64,000 bases of DNA from Nitrobacter sp963807355 (GCA_963807355.1 CAWEBX010000006.1:86388-150387); one strand, 5' to 3'. Shown: positions 1 to 8,930, counted from the first letter of the stretch. The notes: generated from the sequence alone by a model not told the origin. Program-made: numbers and translations.

Positions 1-104
1 GCATCGTTGCGGACGACCAGGGGTTCTTCCTGGTTTATCTCTGCGATCAAGTGCACCAGATTGTAGGTAAACGAATCGTAGTTGTCGATTATCAGCGTCC
101 TCAC
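1..104 (-). CDS. PabA/TrpG-type glutamine amidotransferase, N-terminal fragment
   Basis: The gene runs off the left edge, so only about 34 N-terminal residues are visible. They read RTLIIDNYDSFTYNLVHL and then a PLVVRND motif, the first strand and P-loop-like turn of class I glutamine amidotransferases that feed ammonia to aminodeoxychorismate or anthranilate synthase. The start is a GTG. Two GTGs lie in tandem (ending at 104 and 107); 104 is preferred because a GAGGT ribosome-binding sequence sits about six bases upstream. Whether this is a separate PabA/TrpG or the amidotransferase half of a fused synthase cannot be told, since the catalytic Cys-His-Glu residues lie outside the window. Confidence 0.75.
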   Translation of the reverse strand, partial: MRTLIIDNYDSFTYNLVHLIAEINQEEPLVVRND

Positions 105-429
105 CACATGACCTCGGCATGCACTGGTTCCCGCACGGAGGGCCGGCGAGGATTGATCGATCCAAAATGATCGCAGGAAGGTTAGAAACGATACATTTAT
201 TTTCCGCGAAGTCTCGCCGCTACTGGCGGTGTGCCATACGAACCTCTTATATGCTTATTTTGCTTCCGTCGGGACGATGAACCATATTTCGTCTCGGAAA
301 GATCGATCATGCTTTCGATAGGGCGCCAGGCATCGCGCAAAAACCTTCGAAGGTTTGAGGCTTTGACCTTGCTTTGATGCTCGATATCATAATTCTGCGG
401 GGGGTGGTTCAGATTGGAGAGCGAATTCT
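105..429. other. Intergenic region, no gene seen
   Basis: About 320 bases between the divergent amidotransferase fragment and the universal stress protein remnant. It is more AT-rich than the flanking genes (for example 195-205 and 245-260) and must hold the promoters of both. I see no ORF with family resemblance and no clear -35/-10 pair to commit to. Confidence 0.4.
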
Positions 430-1228
430 ATGCCTAAAGACATGATTCTTCATTTGGAGCGCGACCCCTCGCGGGATATCGCCCGTGATTTTGCTGCTTC
501 GATAGCCGAACTTTTCTCCGCCCATTTGACGGCCGTTATATCTAACTTCGAAGCGAACATTCCCGCGGATGCTCTTGGCGATCTATTTGCCGAGAGTGAA
601 GCAGAGGCGCACGGTGCAATAGAGCGTTTTGAACTGGCTATGAAACGCGGCGAACTCTCAGCTGAATCTGCGTCTCGTTTTAGGAACACCTCAGACGTTT
701 TCAGAAGTGGCGCGGTGTTTTGATTTAAGCATCGTCATGCAATCCGATGATCACAAGGGCATCAATAACAGCATTCTAATTGAAACGACGCTTTTTGATT
801 CCGGCCGGCCGCTTATTATCGTTCCCAGCAACCAGCGGGAAGTTCTGAAGCTTGAGAAGGTCGTGTGCTGCTGGGATGGAAGTCGCACCGCGGCGCGTGC
901 CATCAATGATGCGTTGCCGTTTCTGAAAAAAGCCAACGCTGTTGAGCTGCTTATTGTTGAAGATGAAAAGACCGCGAATGAGCAGGTTCTTCGAGGAACT
1001 GAAATCGGCCAGCATCTCGCTCGACACGATATCAAGGTCAACGTGAAAACGATACCGGCAGCCGATAGGGACGTCGCGAATGCCATTTTGTCGTATGTTG
1101 CTGGCGGTTCGACGACCTTGCTCGTGATGGGCGGCTATGGACACTCTCGCCTGCGTGAATTTGTGTTCGGTGGCGTGACGCGCGGAATGCTCTCGGCGAT
1201 GACCGTTCCCGTTTTCATGTCGCACTAA
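430..1228 (+). pseudogene. Universal stress protein (UspA-like), frameshifted
   Basis: Two overlapping frames together make one UspA-family protein of about 265 residues, the size of a tandem-domain or extended Usp. The first frame (430-723) gives an N-terminal half with a degenerate Usp fold. The second (from about 707, VARCFDLSIV onward, to 1228) gives a full C-terminal Usp domain ending in the ATP-binding signature GGYGHSRLREFVFGG, the G-x2-G-x9-G(S/T) loop. The frame change falls at about 705-715 and needs one base. Usp proteins act in the cytoplasm under stress and starvation. The intact residue pattern on both sides says the break is recent or a sequencing error. Confidence 0.7.
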
Positions 1229-1716
1229 AGAGGGCCCCGATGCCCTTGAGAGTTGCGGTCCGGCCCTCAATCACCAGTCCGCTAAACTGGCTTTAATCCT
1301 GCGGCGCGAAGGCTTGCCTGCAGGAGGTCATTGAGGACCTCCAGTTAACAAGCTTATGTACAAAAAGGGGCACCCCGCGGGGTGCCCCTTCCATTTGCGA
1401 TGGTCCATTTGCGAATGGTCATTCGATCCGCCGAATTCTCGCCCTGCGTTCGTTCGCGCAGGTGACTTCTCATCTTGCAGCCTCAGTCTGAAAAGCGGCT
1501 GAAGCCTTCATGCCTTTACGGGTGACGACTCACTGGCGAGTCACAAAAATCGAGCATGGCACTCAGGAAAGCTGTACGGAACATGCGTCAGTTTTGTCGA
1601 GCAGCAGCAATTCCGAACCGTGGGTTTGCAAGCGCACCGTAGTGGCAGGAGTACAACTCCTCACAACTTTAGATAGTTTCTAGTTCCCGATCCTTTTGTC
1701 AGAATTGCTTCTTATG
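1229..1716. other. Intergenic region with hairpins, no gene seen
   Basis: Nearly 490 bases between the Usp remnant and the IS3-family element. It contains an inverted repeat at about 1323-1342 (GGAGGTC / GACCTCC arms), the strong hairpin at 1365-1390 and a short direct repeat of CCATTTGCGA near 1392-1414. The rest has no ORF that resembles a protein family. Confidence 0.45.
1365..1390. terminator. Perfect 12-bp hairpin, probable terminator
   Basis: The sequence AAGGGGCACCCC is followed after two bases by its exact reverse complement. A run of five A precedes it on the plus strand, so a U-tract follows it in a minus-strand transcript; the plus-strand side has only CTTCCATTT. It could end transcription from the insertion element or, weakly, from the Usp gene. 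Confidence 0.55.
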
Positions 1717-1778
1717 TTACGAGCCGCTGGGGTTTGGATTGCTGACCTGACGGATATTTTGGACCAGCGGGATAGAGA

Positions 1779-2477
1779 CTACTGCATCGCCGCGCTCCGA
1801 TCCAGACGCAGCGGTGTAGGTGCCGATGTTTGCGGTGCCGGCGGCCGATAGCTCAGAGATGAATGCGGTCGGATCGTGTTGAAGTGCTTGCGCCATTGCT
1901 CGATGACGACGGTGGCCTCCTTCAGGCTGTAAAAGATTTCGCCGTTGAGGCACTCGTCGCGCAGCTTGCCGTTGAAGGATTCGCAGTAGCCGTTTTCCCA
2001 TGGGCTGCCGGGCGCAATGTAGAGCGTCTTTGCTCCGAGTTTTGCGAACCAACCGCGTACGATCTTGGCCGTCATCTCCGCACCGTTGTCGGATCGAATG
2101 TGCTCCGGAACCCCTCTGGTGAGCATCACGTCGGCCATCGTCTCGATAACGCCAAAACTGTTGATACGACGAGCTACGCGGATGGCCAGACATTCCCGCG
2201 TGAACTCGTCGATTAAAGTCATCAGCCGGAGTTTGCGCCCATCGTGGCTCTGTGATTCCACAAAATCGTAGCTCCAGACATGGTTGCGATGCTGCGGTCG
2301 CAACCGGATGCACGATCCGTCGTTCAGCCAGAGCCGGCCACGCGGCCGCTGCTTCCTGGGTACCTTCAGCCCCTCACGACGCCAGATCCGCTGGACCCGA
2401 TCACATCCCACCTGCCAGCCTGCGTCGACCAGCAGAGATGTGATCCGGCGATAGCCATATCGTCCGTATTGCGATGC
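1779..2477 (-). pseudogene. IS3-family transposase OrfB, C-terminal part
   Basis: This piece encodes the integrase core (rve domain) of an IS3-family OrfB: the first catalytic Asp in WSYDFVES, the second in IRSDNGAEM and the Glu in WENGYCESFNGKL, giving the DDE triad. It begins inside the N-terminal helix-rich segment (YGRYGYRRITSLL) because the 5' part lies beyond the IS630 insertion. It would normally be made as a frameshift fusion with OrfA. No start codon of its own is expected. Confidence 0.85.
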
Positions 2478-3464
2478 TCGGGTGAGAAGCGTTTGAGAGC
2501 GTTGGCGATTGCTTGCCAGAGATCTGGCATGGTGCGCGCGGCAGCGGCGCGCAACAGCGCCTTCAATTTAGAGAAGGCCATCTCGATCGGGTTAAAGTCC
2601 GGACTGTAGGGCGGGAGATAGACGCAGGCTTGCTCCGGCCGCCTGAATGACCTCTCGAACGCCGTGGACCTTGTGAGCGGGCAAGTTGTCCATGATGACG
2701 GTGTCGCCCGGTTGCAACGATGGGGCGAGTAATTGTTCGACGTAGGCCAAGAAGACTTCGCCATCCATGGGACCGTCCAGGACAAGCGGTGCGATCAGGC
2801 CGCTGGAACGCAATCCAGCGGTGAATGTCGTGGTCTTCCAATGTCCGTGAGGGACAGCAGCACGACATCGCTCGCCGCGCGGCGAACGTCCGTAAAGTCG
2901 CGCCATTTTGGTATTGGCGCTGGTTTCGTCGATGAAGACGAGGCGCTCAGGGTCAAGATCGACTTGCCCTTCGAACCACTCCTCACGCGCGGCATTTATA
3001 TCGCCGCGCCGTTGCTCGGCGGCGTGCGCTGTCTTTTTTTAAGTGTGATCTTTCTGCGCTGGAAGAAACGCCAGAGCGAAGCGATGCCGGCCGATATTCC
3101 ACGACGTTTCAACAACTCTTGCAACTCGGCGAGCGTGATATCCGTCTTCACCGTCACCGTGTCCAAAATCAATTGTGAATGTGCTTCGATCCGCTGCGAT
3201 CTGCGGTCACCGCCAGGTGGTTTAGGAACGACGTCGCCAGCTTCCTTGAGACGACTGCGCCAGCGGATCGCGCTGGCCGCGCTGATACCAAAACGCTCGG
3301 CGGCCCGCCGACAGGACAAGCCATCGTCAATCGCGGCGACCACCCTTTGGCGAAGATCAACGGAAAGCGCCCTGGTCATGCATGCTGACCTCCCTCGCCA
3401 GCATCCAGCTTGAATTCGATCGCGCCATTCGGGGAATCCGGACCCGATTCATTCCGGTGGATTC
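2478..3464 (-). mobile_element. IS630-family insertion sequence, 3' truncated
   Basis: The transposase reads in three frames from ATG at 3379: a Cys-containing helix-turn-helix region (RRAAERFGISAASAIRW), the DDE core (VFIDETSANTKMARLYGR, then VIMDNLPAHK) and the C-terminal catalytic block LPPYSPDFNPIEMAFSKLK. The first frame change falls on a run of seven A (plus-strand T at 3034-3040), where many IS630-like elements shift frame naturally. The second, near 2600-2640, has no such site and looks like damage. The protein ends at KRFSPE and runs straight into IS3 sequence, so the last residues and the right inverted repeat are missing. Confidence 0.85.
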
Positions 3465-3842
3465 TAGAGAGACAATTGCTCTCGTCAGCGCATCTTCATC
3501 GGCCCGGACGATGCTGGTGTATCGCTGTGTCCCACGAGGCTGGCTGACGATCCGGCAGGCATGGCGTTCGGAGAGACCGTACTTCCCTCGAATACCTTCT
3601 ACCGCCTGCCGGCGCCGCTCAGGGCTTATAAGTTTCCCGAGGCAACGTCCTTGAGCACCTGCTTCTCAAGCGACAGATCGGCAACGAGACGCTTGAGGCG
3701 GACAGTCTCCCGCTCTAGGTCCTTCATCCGCTTCGCCTGATCGAGCTCAAGGCCGCCGTATTCCTTTCGCCAGCGATAATAACTCTGCTGCGAAATACCG
3801 GCTTCCCGGCAGGCCACCGGCGCTGCCTTGCCCTGCGAGCTG
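3465..3842 (-). pseudogene. IS3-family OrfA (N-truncated) and start of OrfB
   Basis: OrfA reads from about 3841 down to 3626: a helix-turn-helix tail (CREAGISQQSYYRWRKEYGG) followed by a leucine-zipper-like coiled coil and the usual ending KDVASGNL. Its first 20-25 residues are gone, replaced by HlyD-type sequence. OrfB begins in the overlapping frame (ISPERRRQAVEGIRGKYGL) and is cut at 3465 by the IS630 insertion. Confidence 0.8.
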
Positions 3843-4218
3843 TTGCCGCTCAACGAGCCGTTGATCATTGAAGCCAGAGTGAGACCGCAGGATATCGACT
3901 CGGTCAAGCATGGTCAGGACGCGATGGTTCGGCTGACAGCGCTCAGCCAGCGGGTCACGCCGATGGTTTCGGGACAGGTTATCTATCTCTCCGCCGATAC
4001 CGTCGCCGACGAGAAAAAATCACTCCAGACCGGGCCGACCGATATCTATGTAAATTCGGGTGCGGCTCAATATCGCCGAAGTCGCTGCGATTCACGGTTT
4101 TCATCCGACGCCAGGCATGCCGGCGGAAGTTTTCGTCAAGACGACCGAACGAACATTCTTCCAGTACATCATGAAGCCGATCGATGACAGCATGTCACGG
4201 GCGTTTCGCGAGCGATAG
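3842..4218 (+). pseudogene. HlyD-type membrane fusion protein, C-terminal fragment
   Basis: The reading PLNEPLIIEARVRPQDID and IMKPIDDSMSRAFRER is the C-terminal part of type I secretion membrane fusion proteins (HlyD/PrsE/AprE-like), which link the inner-membrane ABC exporter to the outer-membrane channel. The N-terminal membrane helix and coiled-coil hairpin are absent because the IS3 element abuts here. A frame change at about 4045-4055 splits the remaining 125 residues. No ABC exporter partner is present in the window. Confidence 0.7.
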
Positions 4219-4282
4219 GAGCATAGGAGGGGCGGCAAAAGTAGCGCCGGAAGAACAGCACGAGGACGCAAAGAGGGTTGAC

Positions 4283-5559
4283 ATGTATATCGACGTCATT
4301 GAGGACATGGATGCTTTCAGCCAGTTGAGAGAAAACTGGGATGAGGTCTATGATGCCGATCCTCATGCGACCCTTTCCTGTCCTGGAATTGGCTTTTTCC
4401 ATGGCTGGAAAATCTCAGCACGCCATGGATTGTCCTTGCGGCCAAGGAATTTGGATCAGCCTCTCGCTATGTAGCTTTTTTCGCTTCGGCTTGATACAGA
4501 ATCGACGGAACAGGGCGTCTGTTCAACGATCTTAGAATGGCTGGTAGCCACGCCGCAGACTACACGGGGCTTATTTCGATTCCCGAGTTCGAGGCCGATG
4601 CGATTACTGCGTTTGCGCAGCGAATCAAGCGTATGAACTGGGCCGATCTTGTTCTCGATAATTTCTGCGGTTCGGATGTTCGGTTCAGCAAACTCGTTTC
4701 CTGCTTCTCTCAATCAAAATTAAATCAGCCAGCGTTTTTGGGAAAGCAAATGCGCCCAGAAAAGGCAAGTTTACGGATCCGCATCGGCGAGCTTGAACGC
4801 GGGCTACTCTTGCTGCCTACGCTTTGGCTTGGCGATCGTCCACTTGCCGCTCTCGCGATCCTGATGGACGAGCAGAAAAAATCGCTTCTGTTTTACATAA
4901 CAGGACGAGACGAAAGTTTTGCGGGGCCGCAGCCCGGGCTTATCCTGCACGGCCATAGTATTCGTTATGCCATTTCCCGTGGAATGAAGCGTTATGATTT
5001 TCTTCGTGGAAACGAACGCTACAAATACTCATTCGGCGTCAAGGAGCAACGGCTTCATTGCTACGTTGTCGCGACGCGAAGCGGCTCCAATCTGGGCGGG
5101 AGACTTGATGTGCGGACCCTCCCGGACGCATTGAAGAAAGCGACAAATCTTCATCAAGAAGGCAAGATCGATCAAGCGGCACGCGCATACCGTCAGATTC
5201 CGGAGACCGATCCGCGAAACGAAAACACGCTCCATCGTTACGGTCAGCTTCTTGCCGGCAAGAGCGATCACGTAGCGGCAAAACGTGTGTTCAAGCTTCT
5301 CACCAGGATGAGAACTGATACCTACAAGCCGTGGCTTTTGCTCGGGCAATCCTGCGAAGCCATGGGTCAATACCTCGATGCCGCCAATGCGTATCGTGAG
5401 GTGATTCGGTTACAACCGGGCGTACCGGACATTTTCAGCAAGCTGGCGAACGTCTTGTTCAAGGCCGGACGTATTGAAGACGCACGCAAAGCGCTCATGA
5501 CCAGTTACGGAGTCGGGGTTGCAGGCGGTGAGGGTGATGCGTCGTTCAGTATTCACTGA
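4283..5559 (+). pseudogene. CelD/FemAB-like GNAT acyltransferase fused to TPR, frameshifted
   Basis: The start MYIDVIEDMDAFSQLRENWD is typical of the GNAT-fold proteins grouped with CelD/BioF2. The continuing reading moves to another frame near 4370 (FLSWNWLFPWLENLSTPW), then again near 4490-4530 into the long frame that starts RMAGSHAADYTG. The second GNAT half holds YDFLRGNERYKYSFG, a conserved region of this family. After about residue 300 the protein changes to two or three tetratricopeptide units (AARAYRQIPETDPRNENTLHRYG; DAANAYREVIRLQPG). Substrate is unknown; family members act in cell-surface polysaccharide assembly. The HlyD remnant upstream may belong to the same lost export cluster. 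Confidence 0.6.
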
Positions 5560-5695
5560 CTCATCGTGAATGATATCCACCCGTGTGCTGATGGATGCTA
5601 CTGCGCGGACCGACCATCACGTGCGTTCACACACGCTCAACAGAAATCATAAGCAAGATCATAAACAGTGCACTTGCCGTGCCCGGGCGACTTCC

Positions 5696-5735
5696 GCGAG
5701 ACGGGTCCGAATGCATAGTCCGGATACCGTCTCGC
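5696..5735 (-). terminator. Hairpin downstream of nxrB
   Basis: A nine-base perfect arm GCGAGACGG (5696-5704) pairs with CCGTCTCGC (5727-5735), with four more inner pairs around a short loop. It begins 24 bases after the nxrB stop. There is no U-tract, so it may stabilise the 3' end of the message rather than act as a classic terminator. Confidence 0.45.
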
Positions 5736-5758
5736 GCCTTGCCGTGCGGGAAGAGAGT

Positions 5759-7300
5759 CTATGGTCCTCTTGCCGGATCGGTGTGGAAGCCGACGCCGAC
5801 CGCGCCCTTGCGGATCGGATAGTTGTGAGAGACCGGGTCGAGCTGCGGGAACAGAGCATCAACCGCCGTCTCACGCTCCATCGGCGGAACCACAAAGCGT
5901 TCCTCGAAGGTCGGCATCGAGGTGAGCCGCCAGATCGCTTCGACCTCCGCCGCGGTGGTCTTGCCTTCGGCCAGCGCCCGCTGCACCTCCTCGTCCGGAA
6001 TGTCCTTGACCTTCCTCGAACGCATGTAGACGCGCACCGCCACCAGCTTCTTGTAGACGCCGCGGATGATGTCCTCATTACCGCCCGCCAGCAAGCTCGC
6101 CATATAGCGGAGCGATACGCGTGATCGTTCGAGCGAGCTCATCAACGGTCCCAGCCGCGCTTCGTGAGCAATGTTGTCGTACACGCCGTTCTCCACCTTG
6201 GCCAGAACCGGCCCCAGCGGCGGCACATAGAACAGCATCGGCAACGTGCGGAACTCCGGATGCAGCGGCAGCGCGATGCCCCACTTCTTGACGAACTGGA
6301 AGACCGGTGATTGTTGCGCAGCCTGGATTTTCGCAGCCGGAATCCCGTTCGCTCTCGCGGCCGCGATGATCTCCGGATCAAACGGATCCTTGATGATGTT
6401 GCGCTGCGCCATCACCAGCTGATCCTGCGGCGACTTAGCCGTCTCTTCGATCGCGTCCGCATCGTAAAGCACGAGGCCGATATACCGGATACGTCCCACG
6501 CAGGAGTGGAAGCACGCCGGCGGCTGGCCGCTCTCCAGACGCGGATAGCACAGGATGCACTTCTCGGCCTTGCCCGTCGACCAGTTGAAATAGGTCTTCT
6601 TGTAGGGGCAGCCGGACACGCACATACGCCAAGCTCGGCAGCGCTCCTGGCTGACCAGCACAACGCCGTCCTCACCGCGCTTGTAGAGCGCGCCCTGCGG
6701 ACACGCCGCAACGCAGCCCGGATTGAGGCAGTGATTACAGATGCGCGGCAGATAGAAAAAGACCGTGCTGTTGATCTCGTTGATCTGGCGCATCTCCTCA
6801 TCGGAGGCGCCGTCGAAGTTCGGATCGTTGTTCGCGTAGACCTGCGAACCGCCGAGGTCGTCGTCCCAGTTCGGTCCCGCCTCGATCGTGTCCATGTACT
6901 TGCCGGTCACCATCGAAATCGCCCGCGCAGTCGGCTGCTCGTCAGCCAAAGGTGCGTTGATCAGGTTCTGGTAATCGTAGGTCCAGGGCTCGAAATAATC
7001 GTCGAGCGTCGGCAGATAGGGGTTGTAGAAGATGTTGGTCAGCGTGCCCCACTTGCCCTGCAGCCGCAGCCGAAGGCTCTTCTGCCTCTGACCGTCAACC
7101 ACCCAGCCGCCGCGATACTTGGTCTGGTCTTCCCAACGTGTCGGGTAACCCGTACCCGGCTTGGTCTCCACGTTGTTCCAGTACATGTACTCGGTGCCCT
7201 TGCGATCGGTCCAAATGTTCTTGCACGCAATGCTGCAGGTGTGGCAACCGATGCACTTGTCCAAGTGAAAGACCATCGAAACTTGAGCTCGGATGTCCAT
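5759..7300 (-). CDS. nxrB: Nitrite oxidoreductase / nitrate reductase beta subunit (NxrB/NarH family)
   Basis: This 513-residue protein carries the electron-transfer subunit pattern of NarH/NxrB. Cysteines 16, 19, 22 and 26 form the first cluster motif. Cysteines 188, 191, 196, 200 follow, then 221, 227, 231 with Trp224 in place of a fourth Cys (CRAWRMCVSGCP), the mark of the [3Fe-4S] centre. Cysteines 248, 251, 263 and 267 complete the set. NxrB passes electrons from nitrite oxidised at the molybdenum subunit NxrA to the respiratory chain on the cytoplasmic face of the membrane. Identification as Nxr rather than Nar rests on overall resemblance to the Nitrobacter protein. A good ribosome-binding site (GGAG) precedes the ATG. 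Unusually, no nxrA, nxrX, nxrJ or nxrI gene lies beside it; this resembles the isolated extra nxrB copies known from Nitrobacter genomes. Confidence 0.92.
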   Translation of the reverse strand: MDIRAQVSMVFHLDKCIGCHTCSIACKNIWTDRKGTEYMYWNNVETKPGTGYPTRWEDQTKYRGGWVVDGQRQKSLRLRLQGKWGTLTNIFYNPYLPTLDDYFEPWTYDYQNLINAPLADEQPTARAISMVTGKYMDTIEAGPNWDDDLGGSQVYANNDPNFDGASDEEMRQINEINSTVFFYLPRICNHCLNPGCVAACPQGALYKRGEDGVVLVSQERCRAWRMCVSGCPYKKTYFNWSTGKAEKCILCYPRLESGQPPACFHSCVGRIRYIGLVLYDADAIEETAKSPQDQLVMAQRNIIKDPFDPEIIAAARANGIPAAKIQAAQQSPVFQFVKKWGIALPLHPEFRTLPMLFYVPPLGPVLAKVENGVYDNIAHEARLGPLMSSLERSRVSLRYMASLLAGGNEDIIRGVYKKLVAVRVYMRSRKVKDIPDEEVQRALAEGKTTAAEVEAIWRLTSMPTFEERFVVPPMERETAVDALFPQLDPVSHNYPIRKGAVGVGFHTDPARGP

Positions 7301-7670
7301 GTGTATACTCCTTCGTTCCTATGCCTCGTTCTTATCGCTCCCCCATGGTTATCGTTTGTGCTTATGGCTTTGGATCGTGCTTGGGATCGTGCTTGTGGTT
7401 CTTATTCCGTGCTTGCGTGTTTCTCGTCTTCGCTACTGCTAATGCGAAACTCTTAGTGGCGCCTCTCGCCGCGAGATGCGCCCCTATTCCCGTATGGCCA
7501 GCAGGGCGATGGGCTTGCTCTTGCGTTGTTGTTGCCGCGCGAACGACGATTGCTTCGCTGCGGTCCCCTGCAATTGATCGCTGCATGAATATCTTCGGGT
7601 CGCAGGCTCACCACGAAGACTTCGTCCGCGCCTCAGTCCGGCTACTTGACGCGGACTAAGCAGAAGACAG
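7301..7670 (-). promoter_or_regulatory. Upstream region of nxrB, no gene seen
   Basis: This 370-base gap lies between nxrB and the upstream minus-strand gene. It must hold the nxrB promoter or a long leader. Close to the gene there is a 12-base tandem repeat (GGATCGTGCTTG twice, 7372-7395). A 74-codon minus-strand ORF (7362-7586) ends in a His/Lys/Asp-rich tail because of this repeat and has no family resemblance, so I do not call it a gene. Confidence 0.4.
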
Positions 7671-8429
7671 CTAAGCAGCAGACTTAACTTTGGTCTTCAT
7701 GTCCGACATTGGATTTGCGAGTTTCTGCGGTAACGCCACCACGGGCATGCTGCTATGGAGGCCTGCGTCAGGCAATTCCGCCTCGAGATCAGGCTTACGA
7801 GCAGTCGCACGCCGGAGTGCTTGCGCCAACACGAGCTGGAGACTGATAGCCGTGCTGCGGACAGCGTCCCACAACGTCGCCACACCCTGGTTCGGCACCA
7901 GGATCGACGCCACTCCAAACTCCCGCGGCACCCGGTTCAAAACGAGACGGGTCATATGCGAGGGGACAACAGATCTGGCGTGAGCGTGCTCATGGTCGTT
8001 GTCGCTGCGCGGCGAGACGGCCGGCAGTTGTAGGACCGTTGCAGTTTGACCGGCTATCAGGCGGTCGATCTTTACTACCTGCCCGTTGGGGAATTCCAGG
8101 GCGTCATGTTGAACGTACGGATCATCCAAGTCGACCTGTCGAAAGCTGGCGACCTTATAGTTCACGCGGACCTTGCCAAAAATTCTCACGCCCAAAACTT
8201 TAGGACTGAAAGCGCGATCATGTTCGACGGCAGCGTCAAAGGCGAGTTCCGTTCCGGGAAGTAGGCAGACCGCTACCTGAGGCGCGTCGTCGTGAACAAC
8301 AAGCTTGGTTCCGAGTTCGCCAACGGCGGCAAAGCCACGCGCCTTTGATCGCGCGAGCTCCATTGTAACCAGTTTGTCAGCTACCTGGGCAGACCGCGAT
8401 GAGACGTGATGCAGGCTGTAATCGCACAT
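7671..8429 (-). CDS. Conserved hypothetical protein (MCDYSLH family)
   Basis: A 252-residue soluble protein beginning MCDYSLHHVSSR, an opening I recall from uncharacterised proteobacterial proteins of roughly 150 residues. The recognisable part runs to about residue 145 (AVCLLPGTELAFD; DALEFPNGQVVKIDRL; ATVLQLPAV). The remaining 100 residues, with a His/Glu-rich linker (DNDHEHAHA) and a Lys-rich end, seem to be an extra tail. No signal peptide or membrane helix is visible. It lies 370 bases upstream of nxrB on the same strand. Function unknown; the conserved early Cys and His residues could bind a metal, but that is speculation. Confidence 0.7.
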   Translation of the reverse strand: MCDYSLHHVSSRSAQVADKLVTMELARSKARGFAAVGELGTKLVVHDDAPQVAVCLLPGTELAFDAAVEHDRAFSPKVLGVRIFGKVRVNYKVASFRQVDLDDPYVQHDALEFPNGQVVKIDRLIAGQTATVLQLPAVSPRSDNDHEHAHARSVVPSHMTRLVLNRVPREFGVASILVPNQGVATLWDAVRSTAISLQLVLAQALRRATARKPDLEAELPDAGLHSSMPVVALPQKLANPMSDMKTKVKSAA

Positions 8430-8930
8430 GAAAGGCTCCTCAAATTCGCATCACACATTTGCGGCCTTAACATCAACGAGACATTATAGTTCCTACAGTT
8501 TCTCGCGCCGTCGCCATCAATGCCAATCAATTTTCCGGCATGGACCAGATCGGTCATAGGATGATGCGGATTGAAAGCGGAACGGGATTCTGCGGTCGGA
8601 TACCGTGCGGACGAACACCATCACGGGCAGATGCTGGAACCGACCGCGGACCATGTTGCAGCGCGCTTGCAGAGAACCGTACAGATCGTCCGGACGCGTC
8701 CCGGCCAGCGCGCAAAGGAGGGAACGGAAAAAACCGTTCCTCGGACCCGCCCTTCCGTCACGAGACTCGGGTACGAGCGACATTGCCCAAACGCGGGCAA
8801 GCATTGGGCAATGCAGGAGCGAGGCATTCCGTCGAGACCGATTGTGAAAGATCTCGCCCGGATGTGCTGAACGAAACGCTACCCCGGCGCGCTTAACGCG
8901 GAGACCATCCGTTCAACGGACGATAGGGGA
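8430..8930. other. Intergenic region with a hairpin, no convincing gene
   Basis: About 500 bases between two minus-strand genes. It holds a perfect 7-bp hairpin with an A6 loop at 8721-8740 (GGAACGG / CCGTTCC). Several 70-118 codon ORFs overlap each other on both strands between 8517 and 8896; none has a family resemblance or good start context, which is usual for GC-rich non-coding DNA. Confidence 0.4.

Larger units (their letters stand above)
1717..3842 (-). mobile_element. Composite: IS3-family element split by an IS630-family element
   Basis: An IS3-family element on the minus strand is in two pieces: orfB 3' part (to 2477) and orfA plus orfB 5' part (3465-3842). Between them lies an IS630-family element (2478-3464). 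Joining the flanks restores the IS3 reading VSLASQYGRYGYRR, so the IS630 landed in orfB at a CTAG sequence (3464-3467), the target preferred by IS630. The outer right end is truncated inside orfA, where sequence changes at about 3842 to an HlyD-type gene. The left limit is approximate, since I could not identify a matching terminal inverted repeat. Neither element can encode an intact transposase here. Confidence 0.75.

Noticed and set aside
6311..7456. 381-codon plus-strand ORF opposite nxrB
   Set aside because: Arg/Leu-rich shadow; the minus strand carries the Fe-S cysteine clusters.
8517..8896. Several overlapping ORFs of 68-118 codons on both strands
   Set aside because: None has a start signal, conserved-looking motif or partner; typical of GC-rich intergenic DNA.
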